Assembly (NCBI GenBank): GCA_032173965.1
Contig: CM063288.1
Span: 25,018,001 to 25,082,000 of the forward strand
Length of the DNA stretch: 64,000 nt
Origin: Sitta carolinensis
Lineage: Eukaryota; Chordata; Aves; Passeriformes; Sittidae
Direction: 5' to 3'
In this document: one piece after another, positions 52,197-64,000 of the stretch
Position numbering within the stretch: the first letter of the stretch is position 1
Layout: each line of letters opens with the position of its first letter
Program-made: the position numbers and the translations under genes
Notes under the pieces: generated by a model
Told to the model about the DNA's origin: nothing
What the model saw: only the letters and a program-made list of their open reading frames with translations
The model's database searches: none

Positions 52197-54629
52197 GGGT
52201 CAGGGTCTGTAGACCTTTCTGTAGAGAAATCTCATGTAATTTTGTTTACAGAGGTTCCATAACAGAAAATAATTATAGGGAAGAAGTTATGGTGCCTCAC
52301 ATTTGGTCTCAACAATCATGCTGTTGTGTTTGAAAAGAAAAAGTTCACCAAAGTAGCAACAATAGAGACTGTATCTGTCTCAAGTCTTCACAAGAGTTTA
52401 TTTTGATTTCTGTGATTGCTTTGCTTACAAATGTGTACAGAATTAACAACTCACTGATTGAGTTTTAAGCTCTGTCCCCAGACAAACACAGCCATAGGCA
52501 GAACCCAGGGCTTCTGTATTGTCTAGGAGCCCGTGGAAGTTGTTGGCACAGAACAGGCAGCAGAATTTTGGCCTCTGGCCAATGCACAACTGTGAAAGGC
52601 TCAAACCACTGTACAAACAAAAAGGACTCAGTCCCATCCAAGAGCACCTTCAAAAGTGCATTATTATGCAAATATACCAACATGGCTTGTATGAAAAGCA
52701 AACAAACAGCACAGATAAACCCAGCTGTGAAGTATAGCTGCAGTCTTGACTGAATGTCTCTCTTTCCCCCTCCAAAAGTGTAAGCCCAGCAGCAGTAACA
52801 TTAAGGCCAACACAGTGAATAAAGAAGCAAGCAGAGGTGACACTTCATTTTATGGTATGACTAAAAATCCCATTAGGAATAGAGATTTTGAGCAAAGCCT
52901 GTCCAGTGTTTTGAAAGGCCCAGAGATCAAGTGGTCACACAGTTCTGAATTCTTGTGTGCACTTCCAATTGATGTGCACTATGAGAAGCTCCCTCAGAGC
53001 TGAATGAATCACCTGCATTATAAGCATTTCACCCAAACAGAAGCACGTAGTAGCCAAGGCACTGTTTAGCAGAACTGCCCTCACCCACACCACACTCACT
53101 GTACACACATGAGCAGGAGCTCAACAGGAGAGGTTTGCTTGTGTGCATCAGGGTGGAGAACAGAGAACAGGATACAGCAGTGACATATTCTGAAATCTCA
53201 TCTGTAATTTCTTCCTCTTCCTCCTCTAAAAGACTGCCAAGGAATGAAACACAATCAGTTCTGTAGAAACTGGGTATCTAATTCTATTATCTTAAAACAA
53301 ATTACCTGAACAGCTTTTTGCAAACAATCACAAAAATGTAGAGCCACACCCTTTTATTTGCTGCATAGATTGAAATATGTTCTACAAGTAGACACACCAC
53401 AGCAGTTACCATCATCTAGTATAACTGAGGCAGAGATAGGCTCAGACTTCTCTAAGTAGAGGAATAAGTCCTCTGAATTAAATGTGAGCTCTAAGTTCTT
53501 ATTTTGATGCATATATAATTAGCCTAATTTTTAAATATGTATGGATTTTTCCTATGGCTTCAGTGAAAAAGCTTGGGATGTTCAAGGGTTTGGAATTTTA
53601 GACTCTTCAGGTGCTTCCTACTCTGTGACTGCCAGAGGATTTAGCCACCTAACTCTTTTTGAGGAATCCAGATCAGGATCTTAATTTCAGGTACCAGTTT
53701 GACCATGTGTTGTACAGACAATAAAAAGAGAACACTTGACTAGCAGCTCATTTTTCTTCCAAATACTTTTTGAAATTAAAGATCAACGAAACTACAAATT
53801 TGTTTTGAATCGGCACTTCTTTCTGAGTCTGCAAGGAACACGACTAAAACTTTCAACTCACATCGGTCTGGCAGAGTAAATGTGGATGTGTACCCCCTGC
53901 ACTTGTGTGTGTTGTCTGCAAAACAGCACAGAGCAGTGCGTGGTGAGACCCTGTGATTGTGTGCTGTCACCTGACTTACAGGCACACTTTTCTCTGTCTG
54001 AGACTAAAGCACCGACCTGCACTGCATGCGAATACCAGAAACCCTCCAGTGTCACCCTGTCAGATCTACATGAGGCTCCAGGAGGGGCAGAGGCTCTGGA
54101 AAGGCTGTGTAGTCCTGTGCATGGGGCACTAAACAGGTTCTCCAGAGACCTCAGTTCTTTCCTTAGAAATGTTACTCATGTGCTACATGACCTTTGGAGC
54201 ATCCCTGTGCTCCTCTGCATTTCTACTTCCTCTCCCAGGGCCTGCTTTCTCTCATTGCAAATTCTTTAGAGCAGAAAGTTTTTCATTTTTTCATCCTTCG
54301 GACTCATGCAGGGGTGATGAAATACAAAACTTAATAACAACCGAGAAAAACAAAAGGTTATAAATTCTTTTGTAGCTTGTGGATGCTATAATTTTGTCCA
54401 TGAGGACAAGATGGAACATTATTGTTTCTTTAAGGTATGCCAGGAAAATGAAAGTCGGGTCTTTGGCTGAACTGCTGTATACATTATTAAGAAAAAAAAA
54501 TTCAAACCCTCAAACAAATCTCACATTGCAGACCCACATCCCTTGCAAAAGTTGGTCCGTATTCCTTGTTTTATCCTCCCACTGAGCCAAAATAAAGGGT
54601 CTGCTTGCCAAAGAAAACTGAGTTTTTGA
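52197..54629. other. Unique sequence upstream of the second CpG island
   Basis: A 129-codon plus frame at 53880-54269 is Cys- and Ser-rich with no recognisable domain; overlapping minus frames argue for chance. No repeats are named here. Confidence 0.5.
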
Positions 54630-54905
54630 AGCGCTGATACATGGAAAACAAGCCCGAGAGTTTTGCCGGCCACCTTTGAGCCCCTGACGGAGAGCCGCCC
54701 GCCGAGTGGCGGAGCCGCGGTGCGCGCTCGCTGCGTGCCGCCCGGCCCGAGCGCCCCGCGCTGCCCGCTGCCCCTGGCCGCGCCGGCGGGACCGAGCCGA
54801 GCCCGGCTCCCCGGCTCCTCCAGGTGTCAGCACAGCACCGCCGCTCCCGCCCGGCCGCCTCCTGCGCGCCCTGCGCAAGGGCGGGCGTCTGCTCCCTCTC
54901 GGCTA
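54630..54905. promoter_or_regulatory. Dense CpG island, best promoter candidate
   Basis: This is the most CpG-dense stretch of the window (core 54665-54895) and its edges are sharp against A+T-rich flanks. It contains GC-box motifs (CCCGCCC at 54846-54852 and GGGCGGG at 54879-54885) and two TGCGC half-sites of the NRF1 type at 54863-54867 and 54872-54876. No TATA box is evident, as usual for CpG-island promoters. A pyrimidine-rich stretch (54980-55020) follows on the plus strand. The Arg-rich minus frame and Pro/Ala-rich plus frames across the core are G+C artefacts. Direction of transcription is unresolved; it could be bidirectional. Confidence 0.75.
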
Positions 54906-57439
54906 CATTTGTTTTTCTAATTTCTTTTTACTTCAAGGTTTACCAGCTGCTTTATTACCAGGCTGAGCTTTCCTTGCAGTCTCTCCCTCTCTCCTCCTCC
55001 TTCCCCTTTTTTTGTTCCTCGAGACAATCAACGTCTCCGGTCCCAGCTGCCACTGCTGATTTTTCATTACAGTTTAATTTAAAACTGGGATTGGAATGGA
55101 AATGTCTTTTTGCCATTTGGGGTTTGTGAGGCCTGTGGTTTTATTGCCAAAGGCACAAATGTTAGCTACTACTGTTTTTCCAGAGTACAAGTGTAAGGGG
55201 TGTACCAAAGGGGGGCAAAAGGGTCGTGAGGCTTGTGGGGAATTGCGAGGGGAAAGAATAAATCCACGGAGACAAAATAACCCGATTCTTTGTTTTTCAT
55301 TTCTGCTGGTACGCATGCTGGTGTGTTAGAGGGAGGTGGGGTTGTAACGTGTCTCTGGGCATGGATCTGTGCAGTGCACTCATGAAGCAGATGTAAAAAC
55401 AGACTAGAACTCTGCTTGCTTCCTCCGACCGGGGGAAAACCAAAACTGACTAACTACTTTTCATTTACAGCTCCCTGGGTCTCTTGCTTTATATAGCAAG
55501 CTGAGTGTTATATAGCACCCTGCTCAGTAATAGCACTTCAAGGGAAAACAAAACTGCAGCAAGGATGTGTGAGATGAAAAGAAGACCTGCTAGTCACTTT
55601 CTTCAGTTCTCTTTTCCTTGTCTACACCAGAGAGCAGGGCACTACAAGCATTGGTGAAAACTCTCCCAGGGGGTCAGCAGCAATTCGCCTAAATCAGTGT
55701 TCCCCACATGTCCCCAGCTGGCAGAGCCTCTGCTTCTCCTTCTGGTTTGCTTTACTCCATCTCCTCCATTCATCTGTAAAGAAATGATCAAAGAAAGGAG
55801 AGGAGTAGCGGTGTTTCCAAGTTCAAAATTTACTTAAGCTGGATGGAAAATTTAATTCTTTCTCTTCAGAGATAAGTGAAGGAGGATGTTGTGGACCATT
55901 ACAATCGTTAATTCAAATATTCAGCAACAAGACAGGAAGCTACTGTTTCCAGCATGGCAGAGTTCAGACGGGAGTGCCTAATCTCTGATCTGTTACAGTA
56001 AAAACAATTATTGTCTCTCCTCCTAGAGTGAGCCAGCCTTATCTTTCCCCAGCTACATCATTTCAGATGTCAGACAGAATATCTGCATTATCAGGGTGGA
56101 TCATGCTGACTCTTCACACGTCCTAAATTGCAACCTCCTCCCGTGTTGGCCTTGGGCTTCTCTGCATCTGGAGCTTCTCTGGTGTCACTGTGGTATTTCA
56201 TGTCAGTCCACCAGCATAGGGGGGCAGGTGCCACTCTGCGGAGAGCTGTGTAGATCCTGTTCTTCTCCAGTATGTTTCATTTCTGTCTCCACCACCAAAC
56301 AGGTTCTCAGTTACATGGAAGCACTGACAATACATTCCATGAGACAGCACGACTTAATGGCCACATGCAGTTCAGGCTGCCTTCCCCCCTGCTCTCCAGA
56401 CCACTAATGAAACTATGGAGTCCTATGAAATACTGATTCTTCTCCCACAGCCAGGCAAAGACAGCCATTTCTATACCTTCCTGTATTGCTCAGGGCTTGT
56501 CCAGATCTACTTTTCCTTTGCACTTAACGGTAATATAAATATATATATATTTCTAAAGAGGAAGTTTGATGCTAGAAAAGAAGATGTGGTAAAGGCTGAA
56601 CAGAGAAATGTTGATGACTGTCATCTTCTTCCACTTACAGTGCATAGGTTTTTCTGTTCACTGGCTGTGATCATCCAGGAAACATTCTTTTTGTACAGTG
56701 CTTTTCCTGTATCCTTGTCAGGCTGCAAATTTAACTTTCAACATCTGTTTTCTTTGCTGCCTCTCTGTTTCCAAGTTAGATCTAAGTGCCAAGGGATAGT
56801 GACAGAAGGCTAGCAATGGGGGTTATTTAGTCTTGGTGATGCCCTGTTCACTTACACACAGCCTTGGACAAAGACCTGGCTAATGTCCACAGACAAACTC
56901 AAACAAACCAATCCTGTAACAAACAAACAAATAAAAAATAAAATAAAACCCAATTTCCCATAGATGTTCTTCCCCCTCTGTACAAAAGTCTTCTGAGGTC
57001 ACTGAATAATTAAAAAATAGATCAGTTAGAAGAAACTTGGATTAATTGCAATGGTTGGCCCAAAATAAGCTGGCCAAGTGTTTTATTAGAAAAGGGAAAA
57101 AATTTCTTGTCTGCCAGTTCTGAAAGGAATAGAAATGCCCAGAGAGGTTCCATGTTCCTGAGAAGCAGCCATGTTTATGAAGGAGGGAAAGCATCTCAGG
57201 CGCACTAGAAGTAATCATCTATTTCTACAAAGGGTGCTTGATGGATTACCAAAGCCTGCCCCAAACTGGGGAACCGAAAAAAGCAGCGGGAGAAACATTC
57301 CCAAGTCTCAACTGGAGATACTAGCTCAGGGCTCAAGCTCATCACTCTGTGGTGGGTCATTGTCCCACCACTGCTGGCAGTAGCAGGAACTCCTGCCCAG
57401 GCACTCCAGTCAGTGGCTCTATATGGTTTCTCATGCAGT
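54906..57439. other. Unique sequence after the CpG island, no exon recognised
   Basis: A CT-rich patch lies at 54980-55020. TATATAGCA occurs twice, 20 bases apart, at 55490-55498 and 55509-55517. An A-rich CAAA/TAAA simple repeat covers about 56918-56946. Plus frames of 103 and 132 codons (56096-56407 and 56415-56813) show no known domain. Confidence 0.5.
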
Positions 57440-57463
57440 ATTTGCATTTTGTGGTATTTGCAT
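57440..57463 (+). promoter_or_regulatory. Two octamer motifs ATTTGCAT in tandem
   Basis: Perfect ATTTGCAT occurs at 57440-57447 and 57456-57463, starts 16 bases apart, inside a short direct repeat (GTATTTGCATTT). The octamer is the known POU-domain (OCT) site. Function here is inference; it may simply be a local duplication. Confidence 0.4.
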
Positions 57464-59920
57464 TTCGCAGTGTTGTGGGATGCGTCCTGTGAGACTGCAC
57501 CCATCGTGTCTGGTTTTGGGCCTGTTCCCTGCCTGGGTTTGCTCCTCAGTATCTCATCTCATGGTCTTCCCAGAGAGCTACAGCACTGATTTCTGTATGC
57601 CACTTTAGTGGCACTGGTTCTCCGCCTATCACAGAGAAACCTGCTCCTTCTACAGCCAACCTCCCTCCTACAGTCCCAGGGCAGTTCAAAAGGCATTAAC
57701 AGGCTGCTGATTCCAGCACAATAAAGCAGTCTCTCAGTTGTGAGATACAGCTTTCCTTGGCCTCAGCTTCTGAGATATTTTTCCCATGCCCATTGAAGTC
57801 ACCACATGGCTTTGCCAGGAGGCATGACAAAGATGCTCTTTTGTGCACCCCTTACAGGACAGGAAACCTATGCCCATATATTCTTCTTACATCACCCGCT
57901 GACACAATTTCATGCTGGCCTCCCTGGCTGTTCTTGTGATTTTTTTATTGAGGACTGTCTAGCAGAATTCTCCAATTTGCCTGTCATCATGGCATCTCTT
58001 ACCCACAGAACTTCTCTTTCTCTCTTTTCATTTATCTCCCCTTTGACAGAGCTGTAGGCTGCTCTTAATTGTTCAGATCTTTATTACCTATTTCTGGGAA
58101 AGTAATACAGGAACAGATAAATCTCCAAGGTCAGCTCAGACTGTAATATAGGGTGACTCAACAAAATAATATCTCCACATAAACACCTGCAGCTTGGTCT
58201 CACACTTTGCTGCATTCTTTGTCTCTGACAGTTTTTCTTCAGCAGAAACACTCACACTTTTTGAGAACTTCCCACCTGAAGATCCCACAGAAGGCTACAG
58301 ACAGAAATAAATGAAGCCACCCAGAATCTCAGAGTCAAGAGAAATTGAGAATGTGATAATGCAGCAAGTTATCTATTATGTTTAAACTTCTAACCTCTAC
58401 AGAGGCTAAAGGTCCCCTCAAAATGTTAAAGCAAGTTCTGCAAGTGGTCTCAAAGGAAGAGCAACTCCCTCTCCTGCTCTTAGGGGTGATTGCTAGCTTC
58501 TACACTGATGAGCTTCCCTACAGGAATGTGAGAGGTTTGAAGAGCCATCCTTATTGTGAGGCTGTGCTAAAAACCTGGAAATGATCAAAAGATGATCTTC
58601 TGAATGCCAGCATGGCAACTGCATTGGTACCAAGACAAAAAGATGTTAATTCAGCCTGTAGTGTTTTTGTTACCAGTTTGTCTTGAGAGACATTCTTTGT
58701 CAGGACTTCTAGCTCAAAATTCCCCAAATGCTACTTCTGCCAGCCTAAGCCCTTAAAATCACACATTTAAAATCCCCAGCACATCTGCACTCCAGGCAGT
58801 CGTTGGGAGAAATATGCTGCTTTTTAGTTTTCAGACCTAGCCTACTGATCCTTCTCTTATGCAATGGTAAACAGAATTCCAGTGGTTTGACCTTTCTCAC
58901 TGAATTCATGTCAGCACATGAAAACAATATTTCTTATCTCTGCTGCTCCAAGCACAATTAAAATGTATTGGGAAAAACCAAACCAAACCCAGCCTCCTCA
59001 GGTTTAGTACAGTCTAAGACAATGTATTTCCATCCCAGTAAGGATTAAACAGAGTGAGTGCTACAGCAACACTAGAACATCTGTTGAAGGCATCACAAAG
59101 TTCATCAAATTATGTGAGTTGTGTGTTCACTGTACAAGAAGCAAGGCATGTTAACTAACTGCAGTGTATGAATACAAAAATGTCTAGGATGACTAAAACG
59201 CTACATTTCCACAAGGTGTAGAGTAAGGTAAAAGGTAATTTTCTGAACTGTTTCAGATCTTGTCTTGTTGAGAAGCTGATTAAAGCTTAAAGTGTCTTCC
59301 TGTTCAGGAGTACCAGAGGCTGTCATCTGGTTTTTCAAGTGAGAATCCTATCCAGGTTTGTTGGCCTGTATTTATAGACTCAGCTATGGAAAAAAATGCA
59401 GCCTTAATGTTAGCTGTCCAGTTTAACAAGAAAATGGATTTTTGTTCTTATTTGCTGCTATAGAATTTTTTTTCAGAAATCCCATGGAAAATTTTATAAA
59501 GCCCAGGTTAGCTTCCACATATGGGACCCATTAACTCCTCATTTCTGCTGGTACTTAGCAAATTTTTTTCTGGTGACTACACTTGAACTTTTTGTGCTTT
59601 TGTTTTCCTTTACATTGCAGAGCACTCTGTTGACTTGATTTGGTTTTTGAAAGCACTAATGGTAGAATACAGCCCTGGTATACCTGAAAGGATCAGTAAT
59701 GATAAATTTTGTGGAGCCACATTCAGATTCTTTGGCAGAGAGAAGTGTCTGATCTTCTTTCTTTTTCTTGGGATTTCAGTGTTGCCCATTGTTGCACTGA
59801 AAGCTTTGCTCCATGCCATGCAAAGGCACATCTAAGGATTGTACTTTTGGACATGAAGTCTATCTCATCCCCCAGTGATGGTGGAAAGTGAATTTCCCAT
59901 TTCTCATGTGGTCTCTGAAG
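57464..59920. other. Unique sequence, nothing recognised
   Basis: No exon, RNA gene or repeat family is visible. Open frames are 60-83 codons and unremarkable. Confidence 0.55.
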
Positions 59921-59934
59921 TGTGTGTGTGTGTG
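59921..59934 (+). repeat. (TG)7 microsatellite
   Basis: Seven TG units followed by CACATG, a short alternating purine-pyrimidine run. Confidence 0.9.
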
Positions 59935-62900
59935 CACATGTACCTGTGTATACAGGGAGCTTTGCTGGTCATTTAGGGAGGTGGCATCCTGCTGTACACC
60001 TATTCTGGTGCCTTTGGCATATGTCTGTCAGAAAGGGCTGCTCATCCTCACCACATGAGTATCTCACTCTCATCCTGATGGAAAATGGGAAGATAATACC
60101 AACAAACTATACGTTCTCTTCCATCTGAAACCCAGAAGTTCTGAGGATCTAAACAGTTCCTCTGTGTTGTGGGGGAGAGCAAGGAAAAACCCCTCTTTAA
60201 CAGACAGTAATATTTCCAGGTTTCAGCCATTTATTTTCAAAAGCCAGAAGGCAATCCCTGTCAAGGTCGTGTGTAGAAACAAGTTTTCTAAGTCCTAATG
60301 CAATAATGGGGATCATCAACAGACAGCTGCCTGTGGATCCTGTGGAACGCTCTTCAGCCCCGGCATGCTTCTCATGCCCCTGATGTGTCCTGAAACAAAG
60401 GAAAGATGTTGCTCCAGCACAGCCCAGCTTTGTGACAGCAGGGCTGCTTCGAAAGAAACTGAGCTGCATTGGCAGGGAAAACTGGCAAAAGTGGCACAGC
60501 ATTTGGCAACACCAAATTTATCCAAGCTGGTGTGATTAGCACTTCTTTTTCTTAACCTCCCTTTTCCTCAAAAGTGTAAATTATCAGAGGCTGGGGGGAT
60601 TTTTTGGTCTTTGCTTTTTGTTTGGATGATAAGTGGGCTTGGTGGACTGAATGTGCTTAACAAAGATGCACACCTTTTATTCATGTTTCTGTCTCTGAAA
60701 TGCTCAGCTCAGACCATTAGGAAAAGGGTTTGTGTATTTAACCTTTCTCTGGGGAATGGACTACAGGAAAGACAAAACCTGCCAGATATTGAAGGTCTTT
60801 CCTTATAAACTCAGGGCTATTTTTAGTTTTCTAATGTAAAAAGTCAGTGAGATGAAGAGTGAAGTGATCCGTTTCCAGCAGAAAAAATGTCTGAATCTTC
60901 ATTAATAATTCCTTATAGATGGCCATATGCCTTTATCTGACAGTCTGACAAGCCATGCTAAACAACAGTTACTGCACAAATGGAAAAGATATAATCTCAC
61001 TACCCAGTCTCCTGGTGCTTCCATTGTCATGTTACATTATGACTGGAGTTTCCACCTTCCCAGAGAGACATGGCAACAGGGTTATTTTTTTAGGACTTGC
61101 ACAAATGTGTTCATGATGGATGAAGTTTAGTACTTTGACATGGAAATGTATTTGGAAACTAGAGCTGACACATGATATGAAGAAGGGAAGGGAAAAAACA
61201 AGAACCCAAACGTATAATCTTACCCTTGATCTGCCTGTCAGTGATAATTAGAAAAAGCCTATATCAAAAGCTGAGCTGCAAACTGCCCAGAGGATGGGAT
61301 TTCATAGCTCCCAATTAAATGTCCTATCTGGCTTTTACCAAGCCAGGTTAGTGGATGTTAGTGACTTGAGTTCCACTCCTGGCTTTGATTTCCTTGTAAA
61401 ATAGGTGGCTTCTCCTTACAGTGGTTATGAGGCAGTGGAAAGGAAAACTTCCTTTTTGCCACATCCTCACACCCAAGGACAGAATAAGTTCAGTCATTTT
61501 ACTGTCCTCTGTGGTGCTGAAACCAAGCCAAAACATCTCCAACCTTTGGACTGCTTCAGAACAATCCCATCTAAAGTACTGAACCCATCTCAACTGCTGG
61601 TGGAAATGGTGTGACTCCATCTACAGCGCCAAGTCTGTGAGAGTGACACTGCAAGGGAAAGAACGGCTTATAAAGCTGCTAGCCTGGGCTGATTTTACAA
61701 TGACAAACACACTCTAAGCTACTGAACTGTTTGCTTTCTTCTCTCTTCCTGATGTTATCACTATTTCCTAAACCCTGCCTATCAGGCATGCTTTGTTAAT
61801 AACCCTCCAATTCTCTCCAGAGCAAAGGTTGCCCAACAGCTTTCTGATCTTCCTGCTGCCTGTCAGGAGAGGAAATCACAGCTTTCAGGAGAACCTGACA
61901 GAGGGAACTGGATAGCACACTGGGGTCAAGGGTAAGAATGCACGAAGAAGTGAGAAAGCACAGGCCCTCCAGCTGGCTGCACAGGAAAAGCTTTGCCTTT
62001 TCTTTGCTTTCCCTTGTTTACTGTGTCGGGATGTTCCAGGAAGAAACTCAGCAGGCTTTACATCTGAAACAGCCAGCCAAGCACAAATTACTGCCCACAA
62101 AGCAGCATGAGGGAGAAGAATGACAACTAAAAATCTTGGCTTAAGTTTTCAATGACTTAGATCTTCTTAATCAAAGAATTCTGAAAGTGTAAAGGAAAAT
62201 GTTCCAGCATTTCACACAGCTGTTACATTCTGGCTCATCTTGTCTGTGAGAAGTCCCAGTCAAACCAGAAATACCAAAGTGCCATTAGAATGTATCTACC
62301 AATTCCTGCAGCAAAGGAAAACTTTAGCAAATGGCTTTCCTAAGACTGTTACCTGGAAAAGGAACAGATGAAGTAGGGTTTGGAGAGGAAAGTGCTGTAA
62401 GAGGTGTAAGCGTGTTTAAAAGTGGGACACCTGGTTGTTCATCCTGGTCTATTTAGGTCACAGCTACAAAGCTGGGACAGACAAAACTTCTGCATATCCT
62501 CCCCCACCTTTCCTAGGTGCCTCCAGTCTCCATGTTTTTTCAGCCCTGATTCAGAGCAAATGTCTCCTGACTCTACCAGATCTGCAACAGCCCTGAGCAA
62601 CTGCCTTGTTCACAAGGTAATTTTTCCATGCACTGGTCAAAAAAACCGGGTAGGATTGAACTTGAAGGAGTGAGAAATCGTTGTGTTCCAAATTGTCTGA
62701 GTTCAGATTTACTAAAAATTGTCAAAACAAACCACTGGAGAGAATTTATAATTTTTCCTCATGAAGAATTTGATGAAGGGACAGGTAAAGACATAGTTGT
62801 AAGAGATGTTTGTTGTAAAAGGCTATATAACATTTCTGCTGGAAAAAAGAAGAATATTCTTCCACAACAAAACTGAATCCCACTAGAAAAAAAATAAAAG

Positions 62901-64000
62901 GAAAAAATAGGGAAAGCAAGCCAAACAATTTTCCAAACAATTGGTAACAAACAAACCCTCCAAAACATGATTTTCTGTCATAATGATTATATAAAACAAC
63001 CATCACCATCTGTACAATAAAGCTGTGCCTTGGAATTGTCTTTTTCATAAGGTTCTGGAACAGATAAAGCAGTGTTTTACTGACTTAGAAACTGAGGCAG
63101 GAATGAGAGAAATGGTTTTATCACCATCACCCAGTGGGCCAGTAACAGAAAAGGACATGGTACCAGCCAGTCCCAAATCTTCACTGGGCCTTGGCAGAGC
63201 AATTGATCAGAGATAGCAAAAATGTAATTGACAGTTGTTGATCAGCTGGCATAAAGTTTGATATTACTTAGTTGCAGGGTAATGGGAAAATCTTTTGTGG
63301 AACAAAGAGAAATTGAAGTGGATAAGAAGAAAAAAAAAGAAAAAAAATGAGTCAGCCTTTGTATGTACTTAAGGTCCAGACAGAATGATCTCAGGGACTC
63401 CAAAAGCACTGAGTGATTTTTGTCTTCCTGTTAATTGTTTCATATTTGTTTTTCAGTGCAAAAAAGCCAAGTCAGTACCCAGGGGAGTAGCAGGCAGCTG
63501 TTCAAAGACCAGTCTCTGGAATATCAATGTTGAACATGAGTGTCCAGGAAAAAGAAAAATAAGCAGAAACAGGGAGATGTCTACAGAGAAGCAAGCTACA
63601 AAGCAATCAGCCATCCCACAATGAAAGACACACTGGACATGTTTTCCCAAGAGCAGTCACAACCTTTGCCCTAACTGCTGCACTTCCCTGTGCGAGGGTG
63701 GCTTCTCTTGATAGAAGTCACTTGCATTTTCTACACCCCAAGCTGAGGCTGGGCATGCACATGAGCATGTATTTGCAGATCCAGACAAAAAAATCAAACC
63801 CAAAAATATTGTCGAAAAATTAATTAGAAATATACAGAACTGATCAGGGTGATAAGGCAAGCCAAAAAAGCAATTGAGAGACAGAAAGAAACAAATATGT
63901 GTGACTCCCTTCACAAGGAAATTAATGCCATGAGGAAAAAAAAGTAAGTTTCAGTAAAGGGGCAGGAACTGCTACCCTTCCAATTTTAAAATGCTCTTTA
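59935..64000. other. Unique sequence, no gene recognised
   Basis: No coding exon or named repeat. Frames up to 101 codons occur on both strands without known domains. An interrupted A-rich run (AAGAAGAAAAAAAAAG type) covers 63325-63348, and A-rich sequence with a repeated CCAAACAATT element lies near 62880-62945. No feature at the right end indicates a gene running out of the window. Confidence 0.55.

Noticed and set aside
53880..54269. 129-codon Cys-rich plus frame near the second CpG island
   Set aside because: Cys residues come from TGT/TGC-rich DNA; spacing fits no zinc finger or secreted cysteine-rich family, and overlapping minus frames are open too.
54510..54878. Arg/Gly-rich minus frame across the CpG island
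   Set aside because: Composition is dictated by the G+C-rich island; opposing frames are equally open.
59921..59934. Z-DNA-forming TG repeat
   Set aside because: Only seven units, too short to claim structural significance.

Overview
The window looks like ordinary noncoding DNA from a bird chromosome. I recognise no protein-coding exon and no tRNA, rRNA, snRNA or microRNA gene. The evidence for a bird is the repeat content. The only interspersed repeats I can name are CR1-type LINE fragments, several with the 3' end typical of avian CR1 (a tail close to ATTCTATGA). The base composition is A+T-rich and CpG-poor. I recognised no mammalian-type SINEs, L1 or LTR elements. A passerine or other bird is most likely; a crocodilian or turtle is less likely but not excluded.

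Layout. From 1 to about 14.6 kb the sequence is unique and A+T-rich, with simple repeats: a 35-base poly-A near 1.9 kb, AT runs at 10.7 and 12.2 kb, and TTTR repeats at 13.1 kb. A bird CR1 3' end lies on the minus strand at 14.66-15.05 kb. From 15 to 20.5 kb I see only an 11-bp triplicate at 18.1 kb. A CpG island at about 20.55-21.05 kb is the first promoter candidate. From 21 to 29 kb the only structure is a diverged 90-bp tandem duplication at 26.1 kb. From 29.3 to 51.4 kb eight CR1 fragments of different ages accumulate, seven of them in plus orientation. A second, denser CpG island at about 54.63-54.91 kb is the best promoter candidate in the window. From 55 to 64 kb there is unique sequence with minor simple repeats.

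No genes can be shown to work together here. The two CpG islands, about 34 kb apart, suggest at least one transcription unit starts in the window, with its coding exons outside it or too short to recognise by eye. The longest open frames (179 and 149 codons) show no recognisable domain and are best treated as chance. I found no convincing undescribed system. The items worth checking are the two islands, a perfect 12-bp G+C-rich hairpin at 36.4 kb, the 90-bp duplication, a possible decayed coding remnant at 0.5-0.96 kb, and the CR1 strand bias.
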